Notes: generated by a model from the sequence alone, not told the origin. A stretch of 64,000 nt of DNA from Hyphobacterium sp. CCMP332 (GCF_014323565.1 NZ_CP058669.1:2135501-2199500), one strand, 5' to 3'; positions 44,597 to 56,413 are shown, counted from the first letter of the stretch. Translations and numbers: made by a program.

Positions 44597-45343
44597 CTAT
44601 TCGCGGCCACCGAGGAACATCAGCAGGAACTGGAACAGGTTCACGAAGTTGATGTAGAGGGACAGCGCGCCGAAATTGGTGGCCACGGCCATCTGAGCCT
44701 GATCACCACCCAGCGCGTAATACGTGCCTTTCAGGCGTTGCGTATCGAATGCGATCAGGCCGGAGAACACAAGCACGCCAATCGCGGAGATGATGAAGGC
44801 CATCATTTCGCTTTGCAGGAACATGTTCACGACCATGGCAATGATCAGGCCGATCACGCCCATGATCAGGAAGCTGCCCATGGCGGTCAGATTCCGCTTT
44901 GTCGTGTAGCCGAAAAGCGAGAGGCCACCAAAAGCCGCAGCGGTCACGAAGAAAGTCGTGGCCACACTGGTCGCGGTGTAGATCAGGAAGACCACGCCCA
45001 GCGAGGCACCGATCGAGGCCACAACGGCCCAGTAAAGCAGACCGGATCCCGACGCGGTCGGGTTCTTCATGAAGAACATGGAGCCGAAGATCAGCGCCAG
45101 CGGCAGGAACTGGACGATCATGCCCAGCGGTGTGACGCCGGCCAGCTGGCCGGATTCGTTGACCACAAAGAATAATTGCTGGACGGCCGGAACATAAGCC
45201 GTCGCCAGGGCCAGCAGGCCGGACACAAAAAGTCCGAGCCCGAGTTTGTTGTAGACGCCGAGCATGAAGCTGCGCAGCCCGGCATCGACGGACATATCCA
45301 TCGTACCGGCGGCGTTTGCATAACCACGATAGCTGTCATTCAT
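44597..45343 (-). CDS. Bax inhibitor-1/YccA family membrane protein
   Basis: 248 aa from ATG 45343 with GAAGGAAAGAG upstream; the open frame extends without homology. Seven membrane helices, beginning after a polar SYRGYANAAGTMDMS segment. The FDTQRLKGTYYALGG stretch and C-terminal INFVNLFQFLL are typical of YccA/BI-1 proteins, which interact with membrane proteases or leak calcium. Role uncertain. Confidence 0.92.
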   Translation of the reverse strand: MNDSYRGYANAAGTMDMSVDAGLRSFMLGVYNKLGLGLFVSGLLALATAYVPAVQQLFFVVNESGQLAGVTPLGMIVQFLPLALIFGSMFFMKNPTASGSGLLYWAVVASIGASLGVVFLIYTATSVATTFFVTAAAFGGLSLFGYTTKRNLTAMGSFLIMGVIGLIIAMVVNMFLQSEMMAFIISAIGVLVFSGLIAFDTQRLKGTYYALGGDQAQMAVATNFGALSLYINFVNLFQFLLMFLGGRE

Positions 45344-45527
45344 AGCAATTCTCTTTCCTTCAACACAGAATGGGCCTTGGCCCGAAGGCAAAACCCGTTG
45401 CGCTGAATATCGTTCGAATGGCGCGCCATTACAAGGGGAGACGGGCGCCGGGCGAATCCCCTGTTTCCGGCCGCGAATGGCAGCTGCAGGGTTAATCTAA
45501 CCCATGAAACGCGTCTATCCTGACCCC

Positions 45528-46067
45528 ATGCCGCTACGCCTCTTTGCCGCCCTGCCCTTGCCTGACGGGATCACCGAATGCCTGACCGGATTGCAGCTGG
45601 GTGTACCCGGTGCGGACTGGCGCCAGAAAGAGGCGCTGCATCTCACCCTCAGCTTTTTCGGCAATGTAGACAATGAGGCCGCCGAAGCGCTTGATCATGA
45701 ACTGGCCCGCATCCACTGCAAGCCGTTTGATCTTTCCATCAGGGGCGCTGGCCATTTTGGCCGCGAGGAGCCCCGCGCCCTCTGGATGGGCATAGACGCC
45801 CATCCGTCGCTGTTATTGCTCTCTCACGCCTGTGAACGGGCGGCACGGCGCGCCGGTTTGAACATCGAAAAGCGGAGCTTCATCCCGCACATCACCCTGG
45901 CCTATCTGCATGAAACACCGCTCAGCCCCATTCAGGCCTTCGAACGCCGGCACGCATTGTTTCGAAGTCCGGACTGGCGGGCGGACCGATTTTATCTCTA
46001 TTCGTCCTGGAAGGGCGGGCGTGGCGATAATCCCTACCGGATCGAGGCCGAATATCCGCTGGCCTAG
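45528..46067 (+). CDS. thpR: RNA 2',3'-cyclic phosphodiesterase ThpR
   Basis: 179 aa from ATG 45528 (MPLRLFAALPLPDG), the usual N-terminus; ATG 45504 adds eight residues and sits directly after a GGGTTAATCTAACCC dyad. The two HxTx motifs are HLTL (38-41) and HITL (121-124), which form the catalytic site of 2H phosphoesterases. It opens 2',3'-cyclic RNA ends or ligates tRNA halves. Convergent with the methyltransferase gene, 3' ends overlapping by 4 bp. Confidence 0.9.
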   Translation: MPLRLFAALPLPDGITECLTGLQLGVPGADWRQKEALHLTLSFFGNVDNEAAEALDHELARIHCKPFDLSIRGAGHFGREEPRALWMGIDAHPSLLLLSHACERAARRAGLNIEKRSFIPHITLAYLHETPLSPIQAFERRHALFRSPDWRADRFYLYSSWKGGRGDNPYRIEAEYPLA

Positions 46068-46516
46068 ATCCAGCGCCGCGTGCGCGCGCAATACGCCTCG
46101 AACGCATCCCCGAACATCGCCCTCAGGGCGCGCTCCTCCAGCTGAATCTGCAAGCGGTTCAGCGTGACGACAAAGCCCGGCAAGGTCACCAGAGCCAACA
46201 CATCACGGGAATAGAAAACCACGCCAATCAACACGAGCAGCATGCCGAGATACATGGGATTGCGCGTAAAGCGGTAGACGCCGCCGGTGACCAGCGCTTT
46301 GGCCTTGTCAATCTTGTGCGGATTGATCGTGGTCTTGTGCTTTTGAAATTGCAGAACGCCGAGCACCGCGATCAGAACGCCCACACCGCCAAATACCAGT
46401 GCCAGCGGCAAGCGGGATTGTCCCAGCAGGAGATCAAACGGCGAGAAAACATCAATTCCCAGCGCAATACCGATAAAGAAGATCAGGATGACGGGCGGCG
46501 GGATAACGGGCTTCAT
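46064..46516 (-). CDS. ICMT/PEMT-type membrane methyltransferase family protein
   Basis: 150 aa with four or five helices. The motif VTGGVYRFTRNPMYLGMLL and a downstream EERALRAMFGDAFEAYCARTRRW are the two halves of the AdoMet site in isoprenylcysteine carboxyl methyltransferase-like proteins. Substrate unknown, lipids or isoprenoids being the family norm. A single gene in front of the phosphatase gene, 14 bp apart. Confidence 0.85.
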   Translation of the reverse strand: MKPVIPPPVILIFFIGIALGIDVFSPFDLLLGQSRLPLALVFGGVGVLIAVLGVLQFQKHKTTINPHKIDKAKALVTGGVYRFTRNPMYLGMLLVLIGVVFYSRDVLALVTLPGFVVTLNRLQIQLEERALRAMFGDAFEAYCARTRRWI

Positions 46517-46530
46517 GCCAGACGGCCAAC

Positions 46531-47223
46531 CTATCCGGCGACGTCGAAAATGCCCTCAAGCACTTCGACCCGCCATTCACCCGCAATGCGGTAAAGCCAG
46601 AAAACATCGCCATAATCGGCAGACGTGAGCTGCCCGCTCTCGCACAGCGTTCCGGCGAGCGCGTCGGCACCGGCGATCGCCGCAATCCAGTTGCAGCTGG
46701 TATTGGAATGCTCTGCGACGAAACTCCAGCGCGCATCGGAACCGATCGCTTCGGCGATCGCGTCTTCACGAGTACGCGCGGCCGTTCCGCCACCACACAG
46801 GGCGGGCGCGGACGCGGCAGCGGCGTGTTGAATGACGTCTCCCGCCGGCAACGCTGTCTCATAGGTCCGGCAAGCCCCGGATGAATAGACCGCATCGAAG
46901 TCGGGGTCGCCAAGCAGCTCGTTCAGGCGCGCCACCATTGCCAGGCCGGTATCGCCGAGCGGACAATCCAGCGCATTGCAGGACTCCTCGGCCTTGCGGG
47001 CATGGCGCACGATCAGGATATGACGATCTGCCAACCCGATATCGGCACGCGTTCCCTCATCGGCCGCCATCAACAGGGCCGGACGGTCAAAGCTGTCATC
47101 CGCGAGCGCAGACGCGGAAAATACGAATCCAAGCGCAATTGTCGCAACGGCTAAAAGAGCCGTGCGCCATTGCGCTGCGCGGACTGACGTCTCTCCGAAC
47201 GCCGGGCTGTCGAGATGTCTCAT
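46531..47223 (-). CDS. Secreted histidine phosphatase superfamily protein
   Basis: 230 aa from ATG 47223 (an in-frame TTG at 47232 is possible). An N-terminal hydrophobic export segment (about 19-40) precedes the catalytic IVRHARKAE motif, a variant RHG box. EHSNT and YSSGACRTYETA carry the second His and phosphate pocket. Substrate unknown. Confidence 0.8.
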   Translation of the reverse strand: MRHLDSPAFGETSVRAAQWRTALLAVATIALGFVFSASALADDSFDRPALLMAADEGTRADIGLADRHILIVRHARKAEESCNALDCPLGDTGLAMVARLNELLGDPDFDAVYSSGACRTYETALPAGDVIQHAAAASAPALCGGGTAARTREDAIAEAIGSDARWSFVAEHSNTSCNWIAAIAGADALAGTLCESGQLTSADYGDVFWLYRIAGEWRVEVLEGIFDVAG

Positions 47224-47333
47224 GAATTTCAAGATTCAACTCCGTGGGGAAAGCGGAGCGAGTCCTTAACGCAACTATCGCCAAAAGGCGACGGCAGATA
47301 TCATGACAATAATGAGAGGTTCGGGTCTCGGGA

Positions 47334-47759
47334 TCAGAATCCGCTGTTTAACAAGGGCTTCCTGCCAAACCGCCGGCGGAAAATCTGGATTTCCTTTTCG
47401 GCCTGCTCATAAGGCGTCGGGGTTTCCGCGCAACAGAAAAACCGTGCATGTGGATTCTCGAGTGACATCTGGGTCGAAATTTCTTTCAGAAACTCTTCCC
47501 GCAGATTCTTCGCCCCGCCCAGAAAAACCATGTCGCTTTCCCGCTTGCCGCTCATCAGCGCATAGACGCCGGGTGTTTCGGGCACGTCCATCCCGAACCC
47601 TTCACTCAATGGCAAAACACGGCCCCAATGAAGGGAATTGCCGGTCTGGATGCGAGGCGCGGGTGCCGCAGGCCCGTCTACGGGCTTTCGCGACGGAGCC
47701 GCCGATGGCGTTGACGCCTTCGGAGCCTGTGTCACGCCTCTTTTTCCAAAACCTGCCAT
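47334..47759 (-). CDS. Degenerate GIY-YIG-like protein
   Basis: 141 aa from ATG 47759. After a Pro/Ala-rich N-terminus (20-45) the pattern PGVYALM, then MVFLGGAKNLREEF, then YEQAEKEIQIFRRRFGRKP matches the GIY-YIG nuclease fold with GVY for GIY and FLG for YIG. The Arg and Glu of the active site have plausible equivalents (NLREE, AEKE). Nuclease activity is uncertain. It lies between the phosphatase and gyrB, all on one strand. Confidence 0.6.
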   Translation of the reverse strand: MAGFGKRGVTQAPKASTPSAAPSRKPVDGPAAPAPRIQTGNSLHWGRVLPLSEGFGMDVPETPGVYALMSGKRESDMVFLGGAKNLREEFLKEISTQMSLENPHARFFCCAETPTPYEQAEKEIQIFRRRFGRKPLLNSGF

Positions 47760-47862
47760 AATGAGCACTGAACCTGTTGACCGCTGCCGACTCTTTAGCC
47801 GCACACGGATGTGAAGCCCAAGGGTGTATCGTCAAACAGTAATCAGGACTTTAAGACGGGCG

Positions 47863-50289
<2,427 letters not shown>

Positions 50290-50425
50290 CTATCTGAATC
50301 GCCCCACTCGCGCCATGCTTGAACTACATATTTATGACGAAGAAGATATAATAAAATCAATTAGATGCAGGTGAACGACAGAGGCTTCGGAAAAACCCGC
50401 TCATTGGCCCCGGAAAACAGCAGAA

Positions 50426-51043
50426 TCAACGCAAAACAAGAAGGATCGCGATACCCAGCATAACCGCCGCTGTGAGGGCATCGGCCCAGCGTTTGACGCC
50501 CTTTTCCTGCAACCAGTTCCGGGCCCTGTGGGCCAGGCCGACATGAACGCCGGCGGTCAGCAGATACATGGCCAGCATGATGGAAACCATGGCCAGCCAG
50601 GCGGGTACGTCCACCCGGCTCAGGTCAAAAAAGCTGGGCAGGAGGGTCAGATAGAAGATGATCGGCTTGGGGTTGGTCAAAGGCATGGCAACGCCCGCCA
50701 TATAGGTCGCGGCCAGTCCCATGCGCGTCGGTTTTTTCAGGAGCGCAACTTTCGGATGGCGAAACGACTGGAAAGCGTTCCACGCAAACCACAGCAATAT
50801 CCCCACGCCGATAATCTTGAAGACCCAGGCCGCCGGACCGATACGATCCGCGACCGCCGTCAGGCCTGTGACCGCGACGGTGAACCAGAAAATGTCGCCG
50901 GTGATGATGCCGCCGCCATAGACAAAGCCATGCGCCGGACCGGCATCCAGCGTCCGCGCCACCATGGCGACATTGCCGGGACCGGGCGTAAAGAACAATA
51001 CGAGCAGCGCGGCCGCGAAAAGGAGCAGGCTTTCAATCGGCAT
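50426..51043 (-). CDS. LysE/RhtB family amino acid exporter
   Basis: 205 aa from ATG 51043 (MPIESLL). Six helices; the family box FFTPGPGNVAMVARTLDAG is near residues 18-36, and the NPKPIIFYLTLLPSFFD segment is typical. The gene starts inside the recF end (11 bp overlap) and lies between recF and gyrB, not the usual neighbour. Substrate unknown. Confidence 0.9.
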   Translation of the reverse strand: MPIESLLLFAAALLVLFFTPGPGNVAMVARTLDAGPAHGFVYGGGIITGDIFWFTVAVTGLTAVADRIGPAAWVFKIIGVGILLWFAWNAFQSFRHPKVALLKKPTRMGLAATYMAGVAMPLTNPKPIIFYLTLLPSFFDLSRVDVPAWLAMVSIMLAMYLLTAGVHVGLAHRARNWLQEKGVKRWADALTAAVMLGIAILLVLR

Positions 51044-52205
51044 GGGGCCGGGCCTCGACCGAAATCCGGCCCTGTGCGACCGCGAAATGCTGAGCCTGAT
51101 CGCCAAAAGCGGAAAACAGGCTCGCCTCGACACCGGTCAGCCAGGCCTGAGCACCCAGCTCCAGAAGAGCGGCGGCCAGTCCCTCGCGGCGTATTTCATC
51201 AAGATGCGCGCAGGCTTCATCCAGAAGCAGAACCGGGATCACCCCGCCGCGCGACGCCAGCGACTGCGCCTGCGCCAGCACCAGGCGGATGATCAGCGCC
51301 TTTTGCTCTCCGGTTGAACACCGTGATGCCAATTGGTCCTTCTCGCGATGACGGCCCGTCAGATCGCTGCGATGGGGGCCCCGCGTCAGCGTCCGTCCCG
51401 CAGCCGCATCCCGGCCCCGGCCCTCAGCGAGTGCGTTGATCAGCAGGTCTTCGGCGGCGCGGATTTCGGCGCCGTCGGCCAGCGCCGCTTCGATCAGCCC
51501 GTCCAGAGCCAGATCGGCCTTGGGAAACGCACTGTCATTCGCGGTATCAATCGCCGCCTGCAGTCGGGCCAGCGCATGAAGCCGCCCGGCGGCCAGCGCA
51601 ACCCCATGCCCGGCCATGTCCGTTTCCAGAGCGTCCAGCCAGACCGGATCCGCGCGGCCCTGATCCAGAAGCCGTTGACGCCGCGACCGCAGCTTTTCAT
51701 AAGCGCCGAGCGTCTCTCCATGTGATGGCTCGCTGGCGGCCACGAGACGGTCAAAAAACTTTAACCGGTCCGACCGTGGCCCGGCAAATATGCGGTCATG
51801 TTCCGGCAACAGCGCAATCATTGGCAGACGGCGCGCGAGGTCACCCCGCGATGCGGCCTTTCCATCCATACGGGTTTGCCGCCGGCCACCGTCCAGAAGC
51901 CCGGACGCCAGCGTCGCTTCATCACCGCTTTCCGAAAGGGTTTCAGCAAACACCGCCCACGCCGGAGCCACGCGATCACCATCCCGCTTTAGCGGTTCCT
52001 CTGTTTCGGCCCCGCGCAGCCCTCTGCCCGGCGCCAGCAGGGATATGGCTTCAAGAATATTGGTCTTTCCCGAGCCATTGGGCCCGGCCAGGCAAACCGG
52101 CCGCGCATCGAGATCAAGATCGAGCGTTTCGAAATTGCGGAAATCAGTGAGCCGCAGCCGCTTGAGAGCGGCGACGTTCCGGGTCACGGCGGAGGTTTGC
52201 GTCAC
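51033..52205 (-). CDS. recF: DNA replication/repair protein RecF
   Basis: 390 aa SMC-like ATPase that helps load RecA at gaps. Walker A is GPNGSGKTNILEA (near 42), the signature is CSTGEQKALIIRL and Walker B is LLLDEACAHLD. The GTG start overlaps the dnaN stop by 4 bp (GTGA). Conserved dnaA-dnaN-recF order. Confidence 0.95.
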   Translation of the reverse strand: MTQTSAVTRNVAALKRLRLTDFRNFETLDLDLDARPVCLAGPNGSGKTNILEAISLLAPGRGLRGAETEEPLKRDGDRVAPAWAVFAETLSESGDEATLASGLLDGGRRQTRMDGKAASRGDLARRLPMIALLPEHDRIFAGPRSDRLKFFDRLVAASEPSHGETLGAYEKLRSRRQRLLDQGRADPVWLDALETDMAGHGVALAAGRLHALARLQAAIDTANDSAFPKADLALDGLIEAALADGAEIRAAEDLLINALAEGRGRDAAAGRTLTRGPHRSDLTGRHREKDQLASRCSTGEQKALIIRLVLAQAQSLASRGGVIPVLLLDEACAHLDEIRREGLAAALLELGAQAWLTGVEASLFSAFGDQAQHFAVAQGRISVEARPHAD

Positions 52206-53320
52206 ACGCGGAGCGGCATCAGCACGTATAGCGAATCCGCATCACCGGAATCGGTCACCAGCGTCGGTGAGGCCGGATCGGCAAAGTGGAATTGCGCAAA
52301 TTCACCTTCGATTTGCCCTGCGACGTCGAGAATATAGCGCGCATTGAAACCGATTGCGAAGCCGCCCTCCTTGCTGTCGACGGGCACCTCTTCAGTGGCC
52401 TGACCGGATTCCGGGTTGTTGACCGCCAAAGTCAGCGTGCCGTCATCCAGAGACAGTTTGACCGAACGGGACTTCTCGATCGAAATCGTAGCCACGCGGT
52501 CGACCGCCTCGGCAAACCGCTTGTTCTCGACCGACATCATTTTCTCATTCCCGCGCGGGATCACCCGCTCATAATCCGGGAAGGAACCGTCGATCAGCTT
52601 TGACGTCAGCACCGCACGGCCGAAGCCGAAGCGAATCTTGCCGTCGGAAACGGAAATGCGGATATCGTCATCGGCATCCTCCAGAAGACGGCGGGCCTCC
52701 TGAACCGTTTTGCGCGGCACGATCACCGCAGGCATACCGCCCGCGCCATCGGGCAGATCACATTCCGACAATGCCAGGCGATGGCCATCCGTCGCCACCG
52801 CCCGCAGGGTTTTACGGCCCTTTTCATCAGCCGCATGGAGATGAATCCCGTTGAGATAATACCGCGTTTCTTCTGTCGAAACGGCAAACCGCGTCTTGTC
52901 GATAATCCGCGCCAGCGCGCCGGCTTCCAGCTCGAAGGCATGCTGCAGATCTTCTGACGGCATCATCGGGAAGTCGCCCGGCGGCAGGGAGGGGAGCGAA
53001 AAGCTCGACCGGCCCGCCTTCAGGCTGAGGCGGGGATCGTCGCCGTCCAGCTCAAGCGTGACATCTGCGCCTTCAGGCAGTTTGCGGGCAATTTCGTAGA
53101 GCGTGTGGGCAGGCGCCGTGGCCATACCTTCGCGTTCAACCTGTGCGGCCGCGCTTTCCTGGATTTCCATGTCGAGGTCGGTCGCGGCAAAACTCGCGCC
53201 GCTCGAACCGGCCGTAATCAGGACATTGGACAGGATGGGGATCGTATTCCGGCGTTCAACGACAGCCTGAACGTGACCCAGAGCCTTGAGAAGAGCTGCG
53301 CGTTCGATCGTGAGTTTCAT
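52202..53320 (-). CDS. dnaN: DNA polymerase III beta sliding clamp
   Basis: 372 aa ring clamp of three domains, opening MKLTIERAALLKALGHVQAVVERR and ending SLYVLMPLRV, the canonical C-terminal. Residues in the hydrophobic cleft are conserved. It is 153 bp from dnaA and overlaps recF by 4 bp. Confidence 0.97.
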   Translation of the reverse strand: MKLTIERAALLKALGHVQAVVERRNTIPILSNVLITAGSSGASFAATDLDMEIQESAAAQVEREGMATAPAHTLYEIARKLPEGADVTLELDGDDPRLSLKAGRSSFSLPSLPPGDFPMMPSEDLQHAFELEAGALARIIDKTRFAVSTEETRYYLNGIHLHAADEKGRKTLRAVATDGHRLALSECDLPDGAGGMPAVIVPRKTVQEARRLLEDADDDIRISVSDGKIRFGFGRAVLTSKLIDGSFPDYERVIPRGNEKMMSVENKRFAEAVDRVATISIEKSRSVKLSLDDGTLTLAVNNPESGQATEEVPVDSKEGGFAIGFNARYILDVAGQIEGEFAQFHFADPASPTLVTDSGDADSLYVLMPLRV

Positions 53321-53403
53321 ATCGTATCCGTCTTCCTGCCTTCTTGTCCGGAAACAGGGTCAATCGCGACAGAAAAATGAATCGCCTCATCCCCGGGGCC
53401 GAG

Positions 53404-53430
53404 AGCATAGCGAAATTTTATAAAGTGCAA
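53404..53430 (-). promoter_or_regulatory. Weak promoter candidate for dnaN
   Basis: On the minus strand TTGCAC, 15 bases, TATGCT. The spacer is two bases short of ideal. It lies 84 bases before the dnaN ATG, in an AT-rich run (TTTATAAAATTT). Confidence 0.3.
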
Positions 53431-53434
53431 TACG

Positions 53435-53465
53435 CCCCGGCCTGCCTGAATGCAGCAAGCCGGGG
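53435..53465 (-). other. Hairpin between dnaA and dnaN
   Basis: Seven-base arms CCCCGGC/GCCGGGG with an inner CTGC/GCAG stem around CTGAAT. It lies eight bases after the dnaA stop and lacks a poly-T tail, so it is a pausing or RNA-stability element rather than a clear terminator. Confidence 0.5.
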
Positions 53466-53473
53466 AAAACCCG

Positions 53474-54883
53474 TCAGCCGCGAATCTCTTCGGACAGACT
53501 TTCTATCTCGTCTTTCACCGGGTCACCGGCCTTGATCAGATCGCTGATCTTGTTGACGGCGTGAATGACCGTGGAGTGATCGCGATCGCCAAACCGGCGG
53601 CCGATATCGGGCAGGGACCGCGTTGTCATGGTCTTGGCCAGATACATGGCAACGTGACGCGGCTTGACCACGGTCTTGGTCCGGCGCTTGGACAAAATGT
53701 CCGCCACCTTCACGCCAAAGCGTTCCGCGACTGCCTTCTGGATGACATCCACCGTCACGCGCCGTTCCGAGACAATCGACAATTCACGCAAGGCCGCTTC
53801 AACGGCTTCCATCGTCACGGGACGCCCCAGCAAGGCGGTCCGGCCGATCACATTGTTCAGCACACCTTCCAGCTCGCGCGCACTGGCCGTCATCCGCGCC
53901 GCCAGAAAATCGCGAACCGTCTCGGGAACGGCAAGTTCGGGATAATGACAACCGGCCTGGGCAATCTTGCAATCAAGTATCTTGCGCCGCAGATCGAGAT
54001 CCGGCTTGCGCAGCTCACAGGCAAAACCGCCCTTGAGCAGCGAGGCCAGACGCTGATCCGTGACATTCAGCTCCGACGGAGGAAGATGTGACGCCAGAAC
54101 TACCTGCTTCTCGTCGGCGATCAGTGACGCCACCGTGTGCAGGAATTCGTCCTCGGTCTTCGGCTTGCCGGCAATGAAATGCACGTCGTCAATCAGAAGC
54201 ACGTCCACGCGGCGGACGGATTCCTTGAAACCGATCGTATCTTTCTTGCGCATCGCCGAAACAAAGCCGGACAGGAATTCCTCCGCCGTCAGATAAAGGG
54301 CTTTGCGCCGGGCGCCGCCCAGTTCGACCGAATGCGCAATGGCATTCAGAAGGTGGGTCTTGCCGACCCCGTAGTCGCCATAAAAGAAGGCCGGGTTGAA
54401 CGGTGAGGGCGAGGCGTTGACGATGGCCCGCGAGGCCGCCGACGCCATCTCGTTCGATGGCCCCACCATGAAGGTGTCAAAAGTGAAACGCTCACTGACT
54501 GCACGTGGTTTTGTTTCCGTAGTGGGCTGACGTGACGCCGCCTCCCCGGTCATCGAAATCGCGACAACCGGGCTGGGCACGACATCTTCCTCGGCGAGAA
54601 GCTGGATTGCACGGTTCGCGGGATCCAGCTGCGTCCAGAGTGCCCGCAAACGCGCGCCCGCATGGTCCTCGACCCAGTCCCGGTAAAACCGGCTCGGCGC
54701 GATAACCAGCAGACCACCATCCGCCTCTTCGCGAACCCTCAAACGGGCCATATTCGATGAAAAAACCGTATCGCCGTACTCACGGCGAAGATGCGCACGC
54801 ACCTCGCGCCAGACAGCCCCCGCAGTCTTCATTTCGCCAGCCTTGTCCAGGGATTTTAACGCACCGCCCGATAATAAAGACAT
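53474..54883 (-). CDS. dnaA: Chromosomal replication initiator DnaA
   Basis: 469 aa from ATG 54883 with GGGGGAT upstream (TTG 54892 would add three). Domain I holds VWREVRAHLRREYGDTVF, the AAA+ domain has Walker A YGDYGVGKTHLLNAI and LLIDDVHFIAGK, and domain IV ends with the DNA-binding GDRDHSTVIHAVNKI signature. It opens the origin. It is followed by dnaN in the same direction. Confidence 0.97.
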   Translation of the reverse strand: MSLLSGGALKSLDKAGEMKTAGAVWREVRAHLRREYGDTVFSSNMARLRVREEADGGLLVIAPSRFYRDWVEDHAGARLRALWTQLDPANRAIQLLAEEDVVPSPVVAISMTGEAASRQPTTETKPRAVSERFTFDTFMVGPSNEMASAASRAIVNASPSPFNPAFFYGDYGVGKTHLLNAIAHSVELGGARRKALYLTAEEFLSGFVSAMRKKDTIGFKESVRRVDVLLIDDVHFIAGKPKTEDEFLHTVASLIADEKQVVLASHLPPSELNVTDQRLASLLKGGFACELRKPDLDLRRKILDCKIAQAGCHYPELAVPETVRDFLAARMTASARELEGVLNNVIGRTALLGRPVTMEAVEAALRELSIVSERRVTVDVIQKAVAERFGVKVADILSKRRTKTVVKPRHVAMYLAKTMTTRSLPDIGRRFGDRDHSTVIHAVNKISDLIKAGDPVKDEIESLSEEIRG

Positions 54884-55028
54884 ATCCCCCAAAACCCCTT
54901 ATTGGGCCCATACATAGTAGGCCATGTTATTGTATTACAGGCACATTTTTCCCATCCACCGAACACGCAAATGTCCGGCGTCAGCGTTTTATTTAATCCG
55001 CATGGGAATGAACGCCTGATGTGACCCT

Positions 55029-55056
55029 AGAGTAACCCGTGACCCCGCTCGGTCAA
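55029..55056 (-). promoter_or_regulatory. Putative dnaA promoter
   Basis: On the minus strand TTGACC, 16 bases, TACTCT. It is about 145 bases upstream of the dnaA ATG and downstream of the rpsT terminator, fitting a separate dnaA transcript. Confidence 0.4.
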
Positions 55057-55196
55057 CCGAACTTTCCCCCTGATTCGCGTGATTCTTCGCTTGACACGAG
55101 AAAAGTCGTGAAGGGGAAAGAATTTGGCATCTGCATGTTTTTTTCATCCGTACACAGGGCCGTTCGAGTACGAAAATCACTCGCAGAAAGGCAAAG

Positions 55197-55228
55197 AAAA
55201 ACGCTCCGAGCACGGCGCTCGAAGCGTC
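55197..55228 (-). terminator. Rho-independent terminator after rpsT
   Basis: On the minus strand ACGCTTCGAGC, a short loop and GCTCGGAGCGT, ending in TTTTTC. It lies about 29 bp beyond the rpsT stop. Confidence 0.8.
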
Positions 55229-55256
55229 TTCAAAATAGCTGTTGAAGCGTCGGTGT

Positions 55257-55523
55257 TTAGGCCGAGAGCGACTTCACGCGAGCCGACATGCGCGAAATCT
55301 TGCGCGATGCCGTATTCTTGTGAAACACGCCTTTGGTCACCGCGCGCATCATTTCTGATTCCGCCTTGACCAGAGCCTCGCGGGCCTTCCCGGAGTCGCC
55401 GGCAGCAATCGCCACGTCAACCTTCTTGATAAAGGTCCGAACGCGCGAGCGACGGGATTTGTTGATCGCGGTGCGGCGAGCAATCTTGCGCACCATTTTC
55501 TTGGCAGAGGCCGTATTCGCCAT
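55257..55523 (-). CDS. rpsT: Ribosomal protein S20
   Basis: 88 aa basic helical protein with the standard [19 protein letters not shown] start and [10 protein letters not shown] helix. The length is typical. It has its own promoter and terminator, and neighbours dnaA as in many alphaproteobacteria. Confidence 0.96.
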   Translation of the reverse strand: MANTASAKKMVRKIARRTAINKSRRSRVRTFIKKVDVAIAAGDSGKAREALVKAESEMMRAVTKGVFHKNTASRKISRMSARVKSLSA

Positions 55524-55594
55524 GAAGGTTTGTCCGTTGTCTTAATAATTCTGTGCCTACGCGCTCCAAAGTCCGGATCGCGAATGAGGCAGGG

Positions 55595-55623
55595 CGTATA
55601 CGCGTCCGGGCCCCGCCCGTCAA
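55595..55623 (-). promoter_or_regulatory. Putative rpsT promoter
   Basis: On the minus strand TTGACG, exactly 17 bases, TATACG. It lies about 72 bases before the rpsT ATG and just after the enoyl-CoA hydratase gene. Close to a consensus sigma-70 promoter. Confidence 0.6.
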
Positions 55624-55636
55624 CTCTCTGCGCAGG

Positions 55637-56413
55637 CTATTTATGCTTGAAGTGTGCGGCCCGCTTCTCGGCAAAAGCCGCCATGCCTTCGCTCTGGTCC
55701 TCGGTCGCAAATTGCGACTGGAAAACGCGGCGCTCCCAGCGCACACCTTCCGACAGGCCCAGCTCGAACGAACGGTTGATCGCTTCCTTGGTCATCATCG
55801 CGATGGGCAGTGATTTGGCGGCAATCGATTCCGCCGCCTCAAGCGCTGTGCTCATCAGATCATCAACCGCGACAATGCGGCTGACAAGCCCGGCCTGCTC
55901 GGCCTCTCTGGCGTCCATCATACGGCCGGTCAGGCACATATCCATGGCCTTGGCCTTGCCCACAGCGCGCGGAAGACGCTGCGTCCCGCCCGCGCCCGGC
56001 ATGACGCCCAGATTGATTTCCGGCTGGCCGAATTTCGCGGTTTCCGAAGCGATGATGAAATCGCACATCATGGCGATCTCGCAGCCGCCGCCCAGCGCGT
56101 AGCCGGACACTGCCGCAATGATCGGCTTGCGGAAGCGCGCGACCGACTCCCACGTTTTTTCAAACGGGTCATTCATATAGAGGCCGACAAAATCCTTGCT
56201 GACCAATTCCTTGATATCTGCACCGGCCGCAAAGGCCTTCTTCGAGCCGGTCAGAACCACACAGCCGATATCGCTATCGCCTTCGAATTTCACCAGCGCC
56301 GCGGCAAGTTCTGTCGTGAGCTCGTCGCAGAGCGCATTCAGCGCTTCCGGGCGGTCCAGCGTGATCACGCCGACACGGCCTTCGGTCTTTACCTGAATTG
56401 TCTTGTAGCCCAC
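55637..56413 (-). CDS. Enoyl-CoA hydratase
   Basis: 258 aa crotonase-fold enzyme. The oxyanion-hole segment is [13 protein letters not shown] near residue 60, and [20 protein letters not shown] carries the second. Catalytic Glu positions appear near [19 protein letters not shown]. It hydrates trans-2-enoyl-CoA in fatty-acid beta-oxidation. Next to rpsT by conserved synteny rather than function. Confidence 0.93.
   Translation of the reverse strand: MGYKTIQVKTEGRVGVITLDRPEALNALCDELTTELAAALVKFEGDSDIGCVVLTGSKKAFAAGADIKELVSKDFVGLYMNDPFEKTWESVARFRKPIIAAVSGYALGGGCEIAMMCDFIIASETAKFGQPEINLGVMPGAGGTQRLPRAVGKAKAMDMCLTGRMMDAREAEQAGLVSRIVAVDDLMSTALEAAESIAAKSLPIAMMTKEAINRSFELGLSEGVRWERRVFQSQFATEDQSEGMAAFAEKRAAHFKHK

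Larger units (their letters stand above)
54884..55256. other. Region between rpsT and dnaA
   Basis: A 373-base gap with no gene. It holds the rpsT terminator, an AT-rich stretch and a promoter-like site on the minus strand. I looked for TTATCCACA-type DnaA boxes and saw no clear match, so there is no evidence that the origin lies here. Confidence 0.6.

Noticed and set aside
54884-55256. Replication origin between dnaA and rpsT
   Set aside because: No clear TTATCCACA-type boxes are visible. The region is explained by a terminator and a promoter. GC skew would be decisive but was not computed.
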